Under the pieces are notes generated by a model. It searched no databases and was not told the DNA's origin. It worked only from the letters and a program-made list of their open reading frames with translations. The translations under genes were made by a program, and so were the position numbers. From Aminipila terrae (GTDB lineage Bacteria > Bacillota > Clostridia > Peptostreptococcales > Anaerovoracaceae): a stretch of DNA of 64,000 bases. Below, in pieces: positions 1 to 8,636 of this stretch (position 1 is the first letter of the stretch; each line of letters starts with the position of its first letter). The stretch covers positions 1,612,001-1,676,000 of the forward strand of contig NZ_CP047591.1 in assembly GCF_010120715.1 (NCBI RefSeq), written 5' to 3'.

Positions 1-51
1 CAAATTTAAAAATGAATCTAATATTTATTGGAATGAAAGGGAGAGTATGTT

Positions 52-1113
52 ATGAAAAATGTAAAAGTAATTCTCTGGGGTCTTGGAGCTATGGGCGGCG
101 GTATCGGAAAGATGCTGACTAAGAAAGAAGGCGTTGATATTGTTGGTGCAATTGATATCGGAGCAAAATTAGGAAAGAGCCTGTATGATGTTGTTCCTGG
201 CATTGAAAGAGGAAACAGAGAAGATGTTATCGTTGGTACAGCAGAAGATGTAATTAAGCCAGGTGCTGCTGACATCGTAGTTGTATGCACAGATTCTTTT
301 ACAAGCAAAGTATATGACAAATTAGTGTTTGTTATGGAAAGAGGAATGAACGTTATTACTTCCGCAGAAGAAATGGCATTCCCTCAGGCACAGGAACCAG
401 AACTTGCAGCAAAATTAGATGAAATTGCTAAGAAAAATGGCGTAACAGTACTTGGAACAGGAATCAATCCTGGTCTTATCATGGACTTATTGGTAATTTT
501 ATGGACAGGTGCTTGCGAAACAGTTGATCATATTGTATCAAGAAGAGTTAACAGCTTATCTCCATTCGGACCTGCTGTAATGGAAGAACAGGGTATCGGT
601 ATGGAAGTTGAAGAATTCAACAAGAAAAAGGCAGACGGAACAATGGCAGGACACGTTGGATTTGCTGAATCAGTAGGAATGATTACAACTGCATTAGGTT
701 GGAAGCTTGATAAGTTTGAGCAGGATATGGAACCAATCGTAACAGATGTAGACAGAAAATCACCTTATGGCTTTGCTAAAGCAGGTCAGGTTGCCGGCGT
801 AGCAATGAAGGGCTGGGGATATGTTGATGGAGAAATGAAGATTGAAATGGATCACCCACAACAGATTGAACCAGAACAGGTTGGCGTACATACAGGTGAC
901 TATGTAGAAATCAAAGGTATTCCACCAGTAAATATGTGCAATACTCCTGAAATTGAAGGCGGAATCGGAACAATGGCTATGATTCTTAACACAATTCCAC
1001 ACGTGATTAATGCAAGACCAGGCCTAAAAACTATGATTGATATTCCAGTACCTAGAGCAATCATGGGAGATATGAGAGACCAGATTTGCGAAGAATGCAA
1101 AATTGTAAAATAA
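52..1113 (+). CDS. ord: 2,4-diaminopentanoate dehydrogenase
   Basis: NAD(P)-dependent enzyme that oxidatively deaminates (2R,4S)-2,4-diaminopentanoate to 2-amino-4-oxopentanoate in the oxidative branch of ornithine fermentation. The 353-residue product opens with a Rossmann nucleotide-binding stretch (LWGLGAMGGGIG, about residues 9-20), as in the dihydrodipicolinate-reductase-like family to which Ord belongs, and has the usual family length. An AGGGAGAG ribosome site precedes the ATG. It is the first complete gene of an ord-ortA-ortB-oraS-oraE cluster, the same gene set as in Clostridium sticklandii, which makes the assignment firm. A 156-bp gap containing a 9-bp hairpin separates it from ortA. 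Any gene or promoter further upstream lies outside the window. Confidence 0.95.
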   Translation: MKNVKVILWGLGAMGGGIGKMLTKKEGVDIVGAIDIGAKLGKSLYDVVPGIERGNREDVIVGTAEDVIKPGAADIVVVCTDSFTSKVYDKLVFVMERGMNVITSAEEMAFPQAQEPELAAKLDEIAKKNGVTVLGTGINPGLIMDLLVILWTGACETVDHIVSRRVNSLSPFGPAVMEEQGIGMEVEEFNKKKADGTMAGHVGFAESVGMITTALGWKLDKFEQDMEPIVTDVDRKSPYGFAKAGQVAGVAMKGWGYVDGEMKIEMDHPQQIEPEQVGVHTGDYVEIKGIPPVNMCNTPEIEGGIGTMAMILNTIPHVINARPGLKTMIDIPVPRAIMGDMRDQICEECKIVK

Positions 1114-1212
1114 TTAAATTGATTAACAAGTTGAGTGTATAAAATAACTAAATGATACTAAATAGTATTAAGTAATTGAGAATAAAAAATTGAAAAATTG
1201 AAAACATTGTTC

Positions 1213-1243
1213 AGGACACTCTTGGGATCGGCAGGAGTGTCCT
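1213..1243 (+). other. intra-operon hairpin between ord and ortA
   Basis: AGGACACTC (1213-1221) and GAGTGTCCT (1235-1243) form a perfect 9-bp stem with a 13-nt loop. It sits 17 nt before the AAAAAGGAG ribosome site region of ortA and has no T-tract, so a terminator is unlikely. Likely roles are mRNA processing or stabilisation of the downstream transcript; this is inference. Confidence 0.6.
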
Positions 1244-1269
1244 ATACAATATAAAAAGGAGAAGCGAAA

Positions 1270-1569
1270 ATGGTTAAAAAAGGAGAATGGGTAAGAATCC
1301 ACTCGACTGTATTAAAAGCCGAAGAAAGAACTGCAAAGCTTCCTGAGGACACAAAAGGCTGCCCTCTTGAAATGTGGACAAAAGGATTTTTACAAGAAGA
1401 TGCAGAAATAGGTGATGTAGTAACAGTAATGACTGCATCAAACCGAATGGAAAAAGGAACGCTTATAGAAGTAAATCCATATTGGAAACATAGCTATGGC
1501 ACGTTTATCCCTGAGCTGGTTCAGATTGATAAGCAGTTAAGAGAAATCATGTTCGGAGGTGACAAATAA
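1270..1569 (+). CDS. ortA: 2-amino-4-ketopentanoate thiolase, alpha subunit
   Basis: Small subunit of 2-amino-4-oxopentanoate thiolase, which with OrtB splits the substrate with CoA to acetyl-CoA and D-alanine. The 99-residue product has the expected OrtA length and the basic, strand-rich start typical of the family (MVKKGEWVRI). An AAAAGGAG site lies just upstream. Its stop codon overlaps the ATG of ortB at 1569, so the two subunits are translationally coupled, consistent with a stoichiometric complex. No catalytic motif can be read from this subunit alone; the call rests on length, composition and position. Confidence 0.92.
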   Translation: MVKKGEWVRIHSTVLKAEERTAKLPEDTKGCPLEMWTKGFLQEDAEIGDVVTVMTASNRMEKGTLIEVNPYWKHSYGTFIPELVQIDKQLREIMFGGDK

Positions 1570-2975
1570 TGGCATTAGCAAAAGATTATGATTCCGTTAT
1601 GGGAAGATCTAACGATATAATGAAAAAAGCCCTTGGTCTGGACTACGATGAATTTGAATCTGGTTCCATTGCCTTTGACTACGAAGCTCTGATGAAATCA
1701 ACAGAGTATACACTGGATGAGATTAACAGAATTCAGAGCAGAACAGGAGTTGGTAATACTCCGTTACTTGAATTAAGAAATTTATCAGCCCTTGCAAGAA
1801 AGTATGCAAAGCCTGGATATGGCGCAAGAATCTTTGCTAAGGATGAAGCAGCAAATGCATCAGGAAGCTTTAAAGACAGAAGAGCAGCCTGTGCCGTTGC
1901 ACATGCTAAGAAGCTTGGATATAAAGGCGTTATTGCAGCAACTTCAGGAAACTATGGTGCAGCTGTTGCATCACAGGCAGCAATGCAGGGACTTGAATGC
2001 GTTATTTGTCAGGAATGCTTTGACTCACATGGTATCGGTCAGCCCGAAATCATTGAAAAAGCAAGAAAATGTGAAGCTTTAGGAGCAGAGGTTGTTCAGC
2101 TTACAGTTGGACCTGAACTATTCTATACATTTTTATCCATACTTGAAGACAGAGGATACTTCAATGCATCACTGTATTCACCATTTGGTATAGCAGGTGT
2201 AGAAACATTAGGATATGAAATTGCTGTTCAGTGCCGTGAAAAGTTAGGTAAAGATCCTGCTATGGTAGTTTGTACAAATGCCGGTGGTGGAATGGTTACT
2301 GGTACTGCTCGTGGTCTGATTAAAGCTGGAGCGAAAGATACTAAGATTGTAGCAGCATCCATTGACCTTACAGGTCTTCACATGGCTTCAGACAAGCAGT
2401 TTAATATGAAATCATGCACAACAGGACACACTGGATTTGGAGTTCCTTATGCTACAGATCCTGACCACTCAGATGTACCTAGAAGTGCAGCAAGACCGCT
2501 TCGTTACATGGATCGTTATGTTACAGTATCCCAGGGAGAAGTTATGTATATGACAGAAGCTCTTGCAAACTTAGAAGGTATCGAAAGAGGTCCTGCAGGA
2601 AATACTTCACTGGCAGCAGCTTTCTCACTTGCTCAGGAACTTCCTGAAGATGAAATCATCGTTGTAAGCGAAACAGAATACACAGGTGCTGGAAAGCACG
2701 TTCAGCCACAGCTTTCATTTGCAAGAGACAATGGAGTAGAAGTACTTTTCGGAGATCCTAAAGAGGAAAAGCCTGGAGTAAATGTTATACTTCCAAAAGA
2801 CCCAAGCTTCTTTAAGTGCGTAGATGCTGATATTAATCATTTCAGAGCTTCTTTAATTAAGAAAGCTTGTAAAGCGCACAATGTGACAAACCCAACGGAG
2901 GCTGACCTGGAATTCCTTGCAGCAGAAACAAAGACAAATGTTGACTTTGTTAAGGAAGTTATTAAGAGTTTATAA
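1569..2975 (+). CDS. ortB: 2-amino-4-ketopentanoate thiolase, beta subunit (PLP)
   Basis: PLP-dependent subunit of 2-amino-4-oxopentanoate thiolase. The 468-residue protein has a fold-type II (threonine-synthase-like) core: the cofactor lysine lies in ASGSFKDRRA near residue 100, followed by ATSGNYGAAVA and the phosphate-binding glycine loop TNAGGGMVTGT near residue 240. These are seen in the sequence; the thiolase role comes from the family and from strict adjacency to ortA (1-nt overlap) and to oraS/oraE. Products are acetyl-CoA and alanine, linking ornithine breakdown to energy conservation. Confidence 0.94.
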   Translation: MALAKDYDSVMGRSNDIMKKALGLDYDEFESGSIAFDYEALMKSTEYTLDEINRIQSRTGVGNTPLLELRNLSALARKYAKPGYGARIFAKDEAANASGSFKDRRAACAVAHAKKLGYKGVIAATSGNYGAAVASQAAMQGLECVICQECFDSHGIGQPEIIEKARKCEALGAEVVQLTVGPELFYTFLSILEDRGYFNASLYSPFGIAGVETLGYEIAVQCREKLGKDPAMVVCTNAGGGMVTGTARGLIKAGAKDTKIVAASIDLTGLHMASDKQFNMKSCTTGHTGFGVPYATDPDHSDVPRSAARPLRYMDRYVTVSQGEVMYMTEALANLEGIERGPAGNTSLAAAFSLAQELPEDEIIVVSETEYTGAGKHVQPQLSFARDNGVEVLFGDPKEEKPGVNVILPKDPSFFKCVDADINHFRASLIKKACKAHNVTNPTEADLEFLAAETKTNVDFVKEVIKSL

Positions 2976-3013
2976 AATAAAGTAAACTTTATAGTTAAAA
3001 AGGAGAATGAAGA

Positions 3014-3379
3014 ATGAAATCAGGAATGAGAAGAGAAGATGATTTTCAGGAAAGACGTAAACACATTGCGAATCTTACTGACGAAGAACTTTATGCCAGA
3101 TTTTGGGAACTAACTGCACAGGTAGTTGATCCCCTACTTGAATTAGGCAGAAAAAACACAACACCTTCTGTTGAAAGAGCAGTACTGTTAAGAATGGGCA
3201 TTTCTTCACTTGACACACAGAAAATCGTTGAAGGTTGCATGGACAGAGGCCTGATGGGTCATGGTACAGGTCATGTTGTATATAAGTTATCCAAGGAAAA
3301 AGGCATTTCCATCAGAGAAACTGGAGCAATGCTGGCCAAAGGTGAATGCTGGGATGAAGCAGTAGCTTTGTTTAAATAA
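3014..3379 (+). CDS. oraS: D-ornithine 4,5-aminomutase, S subunit
   Basis: Small subunit of the adenosylcobalamin- and PLP-dependent D-ornithine 4,5-aminomutase, which turns D-ornithine into 2,4-diaminopentanoate. The 121-residue product matches the usual OraS size and carries the characteristic C-terminal stretch GLMGHGTGHVVYKL. An AAAAGGAGAATGAAG ribosome region precedes the ATG at 3014. Only 13 nt separate it from oraE, whose AAGGAGG site overlaps the end of this gene. The assignment follows from size, conserved text and gene order. Confidence 0.93.
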   Translation: MKSGMRREDDFQERRKHIANLTDEELYARFWELTAQVVDPLLELGRKNTTPSVERAVLLRMGISSLDTQKIVEGCMDRGLMGHGTGHVVYKLSKEKGISIRETGAMLAKGECWDEAVALFK

Positions 3380-3392
3380 GGAGGTAAGAAAG

Positions 3393-5603
3393 ATGACAGA
3401 ATTAAAACATAATGAAAAATTAGATGTTCAAAACATCTTGAAAGACCTTGACCAGTACGAACCAAGAAGAAGAGGCTGGCATTGGAGAAAACCTGCTCCT
3501 GGAATTAAAATGGGGCCTTTTGAATATAAGGATTGTTCAGAACCGTTAAAGAACAGTGTAGGACTTCCTCCTGCTAAGTTCTTTGGAGATATAGATCCAC
3601 AGCCGCTTCCTGTTATCACTACTGAAATCGCTTCCGGAAGATTTGAAGATGATATCAGAAGAATGAGAATGGCAGCATGGCACGGTGCAGACCATATCAT
3701 GGTTATCAGACACATGGGGCAGTCCCATATTGATGGCCTGATGGAAGGTACCCCTCAGGGTATCGGCGGTGTTCCTATTACAAGAAAACAGGTTAGAGCA
3801 CAGAGAAAAGCTCTTGATATTATAGAGGATGAAGTAGGTCGTCCAATTAATTACCATTCTTATGTATCCGGCGTTGCAGGTCCAGATGTAGCTGTAATGT
3901 TTGCAGAAGAAGGTATCAACGGTGCTCACCAGGATCCTCAGTACAATGTACTTTACAGAGACATTAACTGCGTAAGATCCTTCGTAGATGCCTGTGAATC
4001 CAAGAAGGTTATGGCTTGGGCAGGAATGCTTCAGATAGATGGTGCTCATAATGCCAACGCTACAGCAAGAGAAGCCTGGAAAGTAATGCCTGAGTTGATC
4101 GTACAACATTCAATCAACTCTTTATTCTCAGAAAAGGTTGGCATCAGCCCTGATTTAATCAGTTTGTCAACAGTACCTCCTACTGCAACTCCCGCTCCTT
4201 GTGTGTACATGGACTTACCATATGCAGTAGCACTTAGAGATATCTGCGGCAGATATAAGATGAGAGCTCAGCAGAATACCAAGTATATTTGTTCTTCAGC
4301 AAGAGAAGCAACTGTAACTCACGTTTTAAATATGTTGATTTCAAAGCTGACAAGTGCAGATATTCAATCTACTATTACTCCTGATGAAGGAAGAAACGTT
4401 CCTTGGCATATCTATAACATCGAAGCTTGCGACAATGCAAAACAGACTTTAGTTGGTCTTGACGGTTTAATGGATATGGTTGAACTGAAAAAAGACGGTC
4501 CATTAAGAGATATGGCCAGAGAGCTTAAGGAAAGAGCATGCCTGTTCATGGAAGAAATCATTGAAGTTGGTGGATACTTCCAGGCAGTACAGGAAGGATT
4601 CTTCGTTGACTCAGCAAGATATCCTGAAAGAAATGGCGATGGTATCGCAAGAAAAATCGAAGGCGGCGTAGGTTATGGATATATATTCGAAAGAGAAGAA
4701 GATTATATGGCTCCAGTTACAGCTCATTTCGGTTATAATAACGTAGAACAGTATGGTGGAGATCCTAAGAACCCATCTGCTTTAATCGGTGGCTGCACAT
4801 TTGAAGACCGAAGCAAAATTGTATTCATTGATGAACTGGATGAAACAGACTGCGTAGATGTAAGAATTGCTAACGTTAAGAAATACCTGGATGGAGAAGC
4901 AATTAAGCCAGAAGTAGAATGGTGTGCAGACGGAACAATCCTTCTTACTATGTGTATTCCAGCAAATACAAGAGTTGCAGAAGCTGCTGCTCTTGAAATC
5001 GGTACAAAACTTGGTCTGGAAAGCCCTGAAGTAATCAGTAAGGAAGTTCTTCAGGAAGCAGAAGGTACAAGAATCGAAATGAAGGGTAAAGTTACCTTTG
5101 ATGTAGATCCTGCTAAGCTGGTTATTCCTCCTGAACCACATTATCTAAGTGATGCAGTTCTTTACAAGGAATTCAGCGATCATCCAATGAAGGTTGTCTG
5201 CGGTACAGTTGGAGAAGACGAACATTCTGTAGGACTTCGTGAAATCATCAACATAAAGCATGGTGGTATAGAAAAATGGGGTATTCAGGTTGAATATCTT
5301 GGAACTTCTGTTCCAGTAGAAAAGCTGGTTGACGCAGCAGTAGAATTGAATGCAGATGCAATCCTTGCTTCTACAATCATTTCACACGATAACGTCCACT
5401 ACAAGAACATGAAGAGAATCAATGAACTGGCTATCGAAAAAGGTATCCGTGATAAAGTTATCATTGGAGCTGGCGGCACACAGGTTATTCCTGAAGAAGC
5501 ACGTAAGACAGGAATTGATGAAGGATTTGGAAGAGATTCCCACGGTATCGATGTTGCTACTTTCTTAGCAGAAGAAGCAATGAGACGCAGGGGAGATTTA
5601 TAA
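3393..5603 (+). CDS. oraE: D-ornithine 4,5-aminomutase, E subunit (B12/PLP)
   Basis: Catalytic subunit of D-ornithine 4,5-aminomutase. The 736-residue length is standard. The C-terminal Rossmann domain carries a base-off cobalamin motif, DEHSVG, with the cobalt-ligating histidine at about residue 611. A lysine 11 residues later (INIKHGG, about 622) matches the His618/Lys629 spacing known for the C. sticklandii enzyme, where that lysine holds PLP. The central TIM-barrel part contains HIMVIRHMGQSHIDG. Family knowledge says domain motion brings the B12 domain over the PLP site. A large compound hairpin follows the stop codon and separates this gene from the reactivase gene. Confidence 0.96.
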   Translation: MTELKHNEKLDVQNILKDLDQYEPRRRGWHWRKPAPGIKMGPFEYKDCSEPLKNSVGLPPAKFFGDIDPQPLPVITTEIASGRFEDDIRRMRMAAWHGADHIMVIRHMGQSHIDGLMEGTPQGIGGVPITRKQVRAQRKALDIIEDEVGRPINYHSYVSGVAGPDVAVMFAEEGINGAHQDPQYNVLYRDINCVRSFVDACESKKVMAWAGMLQIDGAHNANATAREAWKVMPELIVQHSINSLFSEKVGISPDLISLSTVPPTATPAPCVYMDLPYAVALRDICGRYKMRAQQNTKYICSSAREATVTHVLNMLISKLTSADIQSTITPDEGRNVPWHIYNIEACDNAKQTLVGLDGLMDMVELKKDGPLRDMARELKERACLFMEEIIEVGGYFQAVQEGFFVDSARYPERNGDGIARKIEGGVGYGYIFEREEDYMAPVTAHFGYNNVEQYGGDPKNPSALIGGCTFEDRSKIVFIDELDETDCVDVRIANVKKYLDGEAIKPEVEWCADGTILLTMCIPANTRVAEAAALEIGTKLGLESPEVISKEVLQEAEGTRIEMKGKVTFDVDPAKLVIPPEPHYLSDAVLYKEFSDHPMKVVCGTVGEDEHSVGLREIINIKHGGIEKWGIQVEYLGTSVPVEKLVDAAVELNADAILASTIISHDNVHYKNMKRINELAIEKGIRDKVIIGAGGTQVIPEEARKTGIDEGFGRDSHGIDVATFLAEEAMRRRGDL

Positions 5604-5608
5604 ATCGT

Positions 5609-5666
5609 CAATATGAACAGAACCAAGGGCGGGCCGTGATGAAAGCCCGCCCTTATTTTCATATTG
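5609..5666 (+). terminator. compound hairpin after oraE (possible partial terminator)
   Basis: An inner 10-bp GC-rich stem (AAGGGCGGGC at 5625-5634 with GCCCGCCCTT at 5645-5654) is nested within an outer 9-bp stem (CAATATGAA at 5609-5617 with TTCATATTG at 5658-5666). Only a short ATTTT tract follows the inner stem. It may end most transcripts or protect the 3' end of the oraE message while letting some read-through reach the reactivase and racemase genes. Confidence 0.65.
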
Positions 5667-5708
5667 TGAAGGAGACTGCGCTTAAATAGGAATATAAAGG
5701 AGAACAAT

Positions 5709-7417
5709 ATGAAGGTTGATATTTTAGTAGCTGAAATAGGTTCAACCACTACAGTGGTAAATGCATTTAATGATATAAATACAGATAATCCGGTATTTTG
5801 GGCACAGGGACAGGCACCTACATCCGTTACAGATGGAGATGTAAGGATCGGCCTTCAGGGAGCTATTGATGATTTGTGTAAAAAAATGAATATAGATACC
5901 TTGGAGTACGACGAAATGCTTGCTACTTCATCTGCAGCAGGCGGTTTAAAAATGACAGTTCATGGGTTAGTTTATGATATGACAGCAAAGGCGGCAAAAG
6001 AGGCTGCACTGGGAGCAGGGGGCATTATACATTATGTTACCGCAGGGAAACTTCGTAGAACTGACCTTGCAAAGATAAAACAAATAAATCCCAATTTAAT
6101 ACTGATAGCAGGGGGGTTGATTATGGTGAGAGGGACACTGCCATTGACAACGCTGAAATGGTTCGATCCATGGGGTTGAAGACCCCTGTTATATATGCTG
6201 GCAATTGTGAGAACCAAGAGGAAATGAAACTGATTTTTGACGAAGAAAGCGGTATGAAACTTTATAATGTGGAAAATGTTTATCCCAAAATAGATGATTT
6301 AAATGTAGAACCTTGCAGAAGAGTAATCCAGGATGCCTTTGAGGAACATATTACCAATGCACCAGGGATGGAACATGTGAGAGATATGGTAAATGGCCCG
6401 ATTATACCTACACCAGGAGCTGTGATGGAATGTACAAAGCTTCTATATGAATGTATTGGTGATCTAATTGTTCTTGACGTAGGAGGGGCAACCACGGATC
6501 TTCATTCTGTAGCAACAGAATCAGACCAGATTGCACGGATTATGATTTCTCCAGAACCTAAAGCAAAAAGGACCGTAGAAGGAGACCTGGGTGTTTACGT
6601 AAACCGAATGAAAGTAATTGAATCGATAGGTGAGGAAAAACTCAGGGAAGAGTGTGAAAAAATGGGAATTGACCTTGATAAAACCCTGGAGACTTATGTA
6701 GCCATACCAAAAAATGAGGACGAAATTAAACTGGTAGAAAGGCTTACAAAAGAAGCCGTTTTGAAAGCGGTAGAACGTCATGCAGGAAAAATAAGGTACA
6801 TTTACGGCCCCAGCGGAAGAAGTTCTGTTGCTGAAGGTAAAGATTTAACACAAGTACGATATATTATAGGCACAGGAGGAGCGCTTACAAGGCTGCCACA
6901 CAGAGTGGAAATCATGAAAGAAATCGCAAGACATAACGAAACAGGAATGATGCTGTTCCCTGGAGAGCATGCAGAAATTCTTGTTGATAATGATTACATC
7001 ATGGCATCTCTTGGAGTGTTATCAAAGAGGTATAAAGAAGCAGCAATCCGCTTATTAGAAAAGAGCCTGGATTTTAAGTTTCCTGAAAAAAAAGACACAT
7101 CTTATCAGACGAAATATATTGATGAAGTTAATAGAGCCAACGAAGAAACTAAAAGAAAAGAAGAAGAATACAGGAAGCATATTGAGGAATGTGAGGCCCT
7201 TGGTTATGACATGAGTGCATATAAAGAAGAGGAGGCCATAGGCGGCGCAAACAGAAAAAATAGAACTATAGAGGAATCAGCTATAGGGGATGAAAAATCA
7301 GGACTAAGAAATGGGGAAGGCGTTCAGGGAAAATGGGCAGGACAAAACATGGGGGACTGTAATCATGATTGCAGGCACTGCACCAGACCGCATTGCCCAA
7401 ATCGTAAAAATTGTTAA
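5709..7417 (+). CDS. MutL/GlmL-like aminomutase reactivating ATPase (frameshifted in this sequence)
   Basis: Actin-fold ATPase of the MutL/GlmL family found beside B12-dependent mutases, probably a chaperone that reactivates D-ornithine aminomutase. It reads as two frames: 5709-6179 and 6158-7417. The break lies in a run of six Gs (6111-6116). With seven Gs the frame reads through AGGVDYGERDTAIDNAE, the expected family motif, into the second part, giving about 569 residues. The N-terminus has the phosphate-binding AEIGSTTT; a second nucleotide motif, VLDVGGATTDLHS, lies mid-protein. The C-terminus carries a Lys/Glu-rich segment and a cysteine cluster (CNHDCRHCTRPHCPNRKNC) that I do not associate with the core family. 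The ATPase role is secure; the partner is inferred from context. Confidence 0.85.
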
Positions 7418-7471
7418 AAGGATTGCAATACATTTTAAAGTAACTTTTAGAATATTAAAAGGAGATAAAGC

Positions 7472-8556
7472 ATGTATCCGAAATTAGTTATTGATTTAGA
7501 AAAGCTGAAAAGTAATCTTGATGCAGTTGCAGATATTACAAAAAAGCAGGGAGGTTGCTCTCTGATGATTGTTACAAAGGGACTTTGTGCAAATCCTGAG
7601 ATGGTAAAACTGGTATCAGCCCATGAAGCTGTTGACTTTATGGCCGATTCAAGAGTAAAAAATATTGCCACTTACGCTGACATAGCAAGAGAAAATGGTA
7701 AAAAAACGGTTCTTTTAAGGCTTCCAATGCACAGCGAGATTGAGGAAGTTGTAAAATATGTGGATTTAAGTTTTAATTCTGAAATATCAACAATCCGTAT
7801 GTTAAACAAAGAGGCGGCAAAACAGAAAAAGTTGCATAAGGTTTTGCTGATGATTGATTTAGGAGACCTGAGAGAAGGAATTTTCTATAAAAATGAAGCT
7901 TTGATTTTTAGTACCATTGAAGAAATTCTAAAAATGTCAAATGTTGAATTCTATGGTATTGGAGTAAATCTGACCTGTTATGGGGCAATCATCCCTAAAA
8001 ATGATAACCTGTCTATCCTTACAGAATTAGCTGAAAAAATAGAAACAACTTATTCTACACATTTAAATATGGTATCAGGCGGAAATTCAAGTTCAATTTA
8101 TCTGGTTGGCAAAGGCGAACTTCCTAAAGGTATAAACAATTTAAGGTTGGGAGAATCTTTCCTTCTTGGTAATGATACAGCATATGGAACCAGGTTACCA
8201 GGGACTACGGGAGATGCATTGATTTTGGAAGCTGAGATCATTGAACTGCAAAGTAAGCCTTCCTTACCTATAGGAGAAGTGGGTGTGGATGCATTTGGCC
8301 AGAAGCCTTATTATGAAGACAGAGGAATCATAAAAAGAGCCATAATTAGTATCGGCAAACAGGATACTGAGTTAGACAGTATGACTCCACTGGATGAAAA
8401 TATAGATATTTTGGGAGGAAGCTCCGACCATACTATTTTAGATGTAACCAAATCTGAAGCAGACTATAAAGTTGGTGATATTATCCGTTTTGAACTGGGC
8501 TATGGGGAATGTTAAAAACTTCTACAAGCCCATATGTTCACAAAGAATATAAATAA
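7472..8556 (+). CDS. orr: ornithine racemase (PLP; C-terminus frameshifted)
   Basis: PLP-dependent fold-type III racemase converting L-ornithine to the D-ornithine used by OraS/OraE. The PLP lysine is Lys36 in MIVTKGLCANP; SGGNSSS is the phosphate-binding region and GGSSDHTILD lies near the C-terminus. The uninterrupted frame stops at 8515, but the last residues look truncated. One extra G in the G4 run at 8504-8507 extends the frame to 8556 with an ending (MLKTSTSPYVHKEYK) that parallels the tail of the paralogue at 49755-50861. I therefore annotate the longer span of about 361 residues. An AAAAGGAG site precedes the ATG. Confidence 0.9.
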
Positions 8557-8592
8557 ATTGGGCTACACTTACTATTTTAATCATGTTACTAT

Positions 8593-8632
8593 AAGAAAAA
8601 GGGAGATGCCTTAAGGTATCTCCCTTTTTCTT
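8593..8632. terminator. bidirectional terminator between orr and the chemoreceptor gene
   Basis: A near-perfect stem (AAGAAAAAGGGAGATGCC with GGTATCTCCCTTTTTCTT) and a TTAA loop, flanked by A and T tracts on both sides. It separates the convergent orr (+) and chemoreceptor (-) genes and can act in both directions. Confidence 0.9.
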
Positions 8633-8636
8633 GGAT

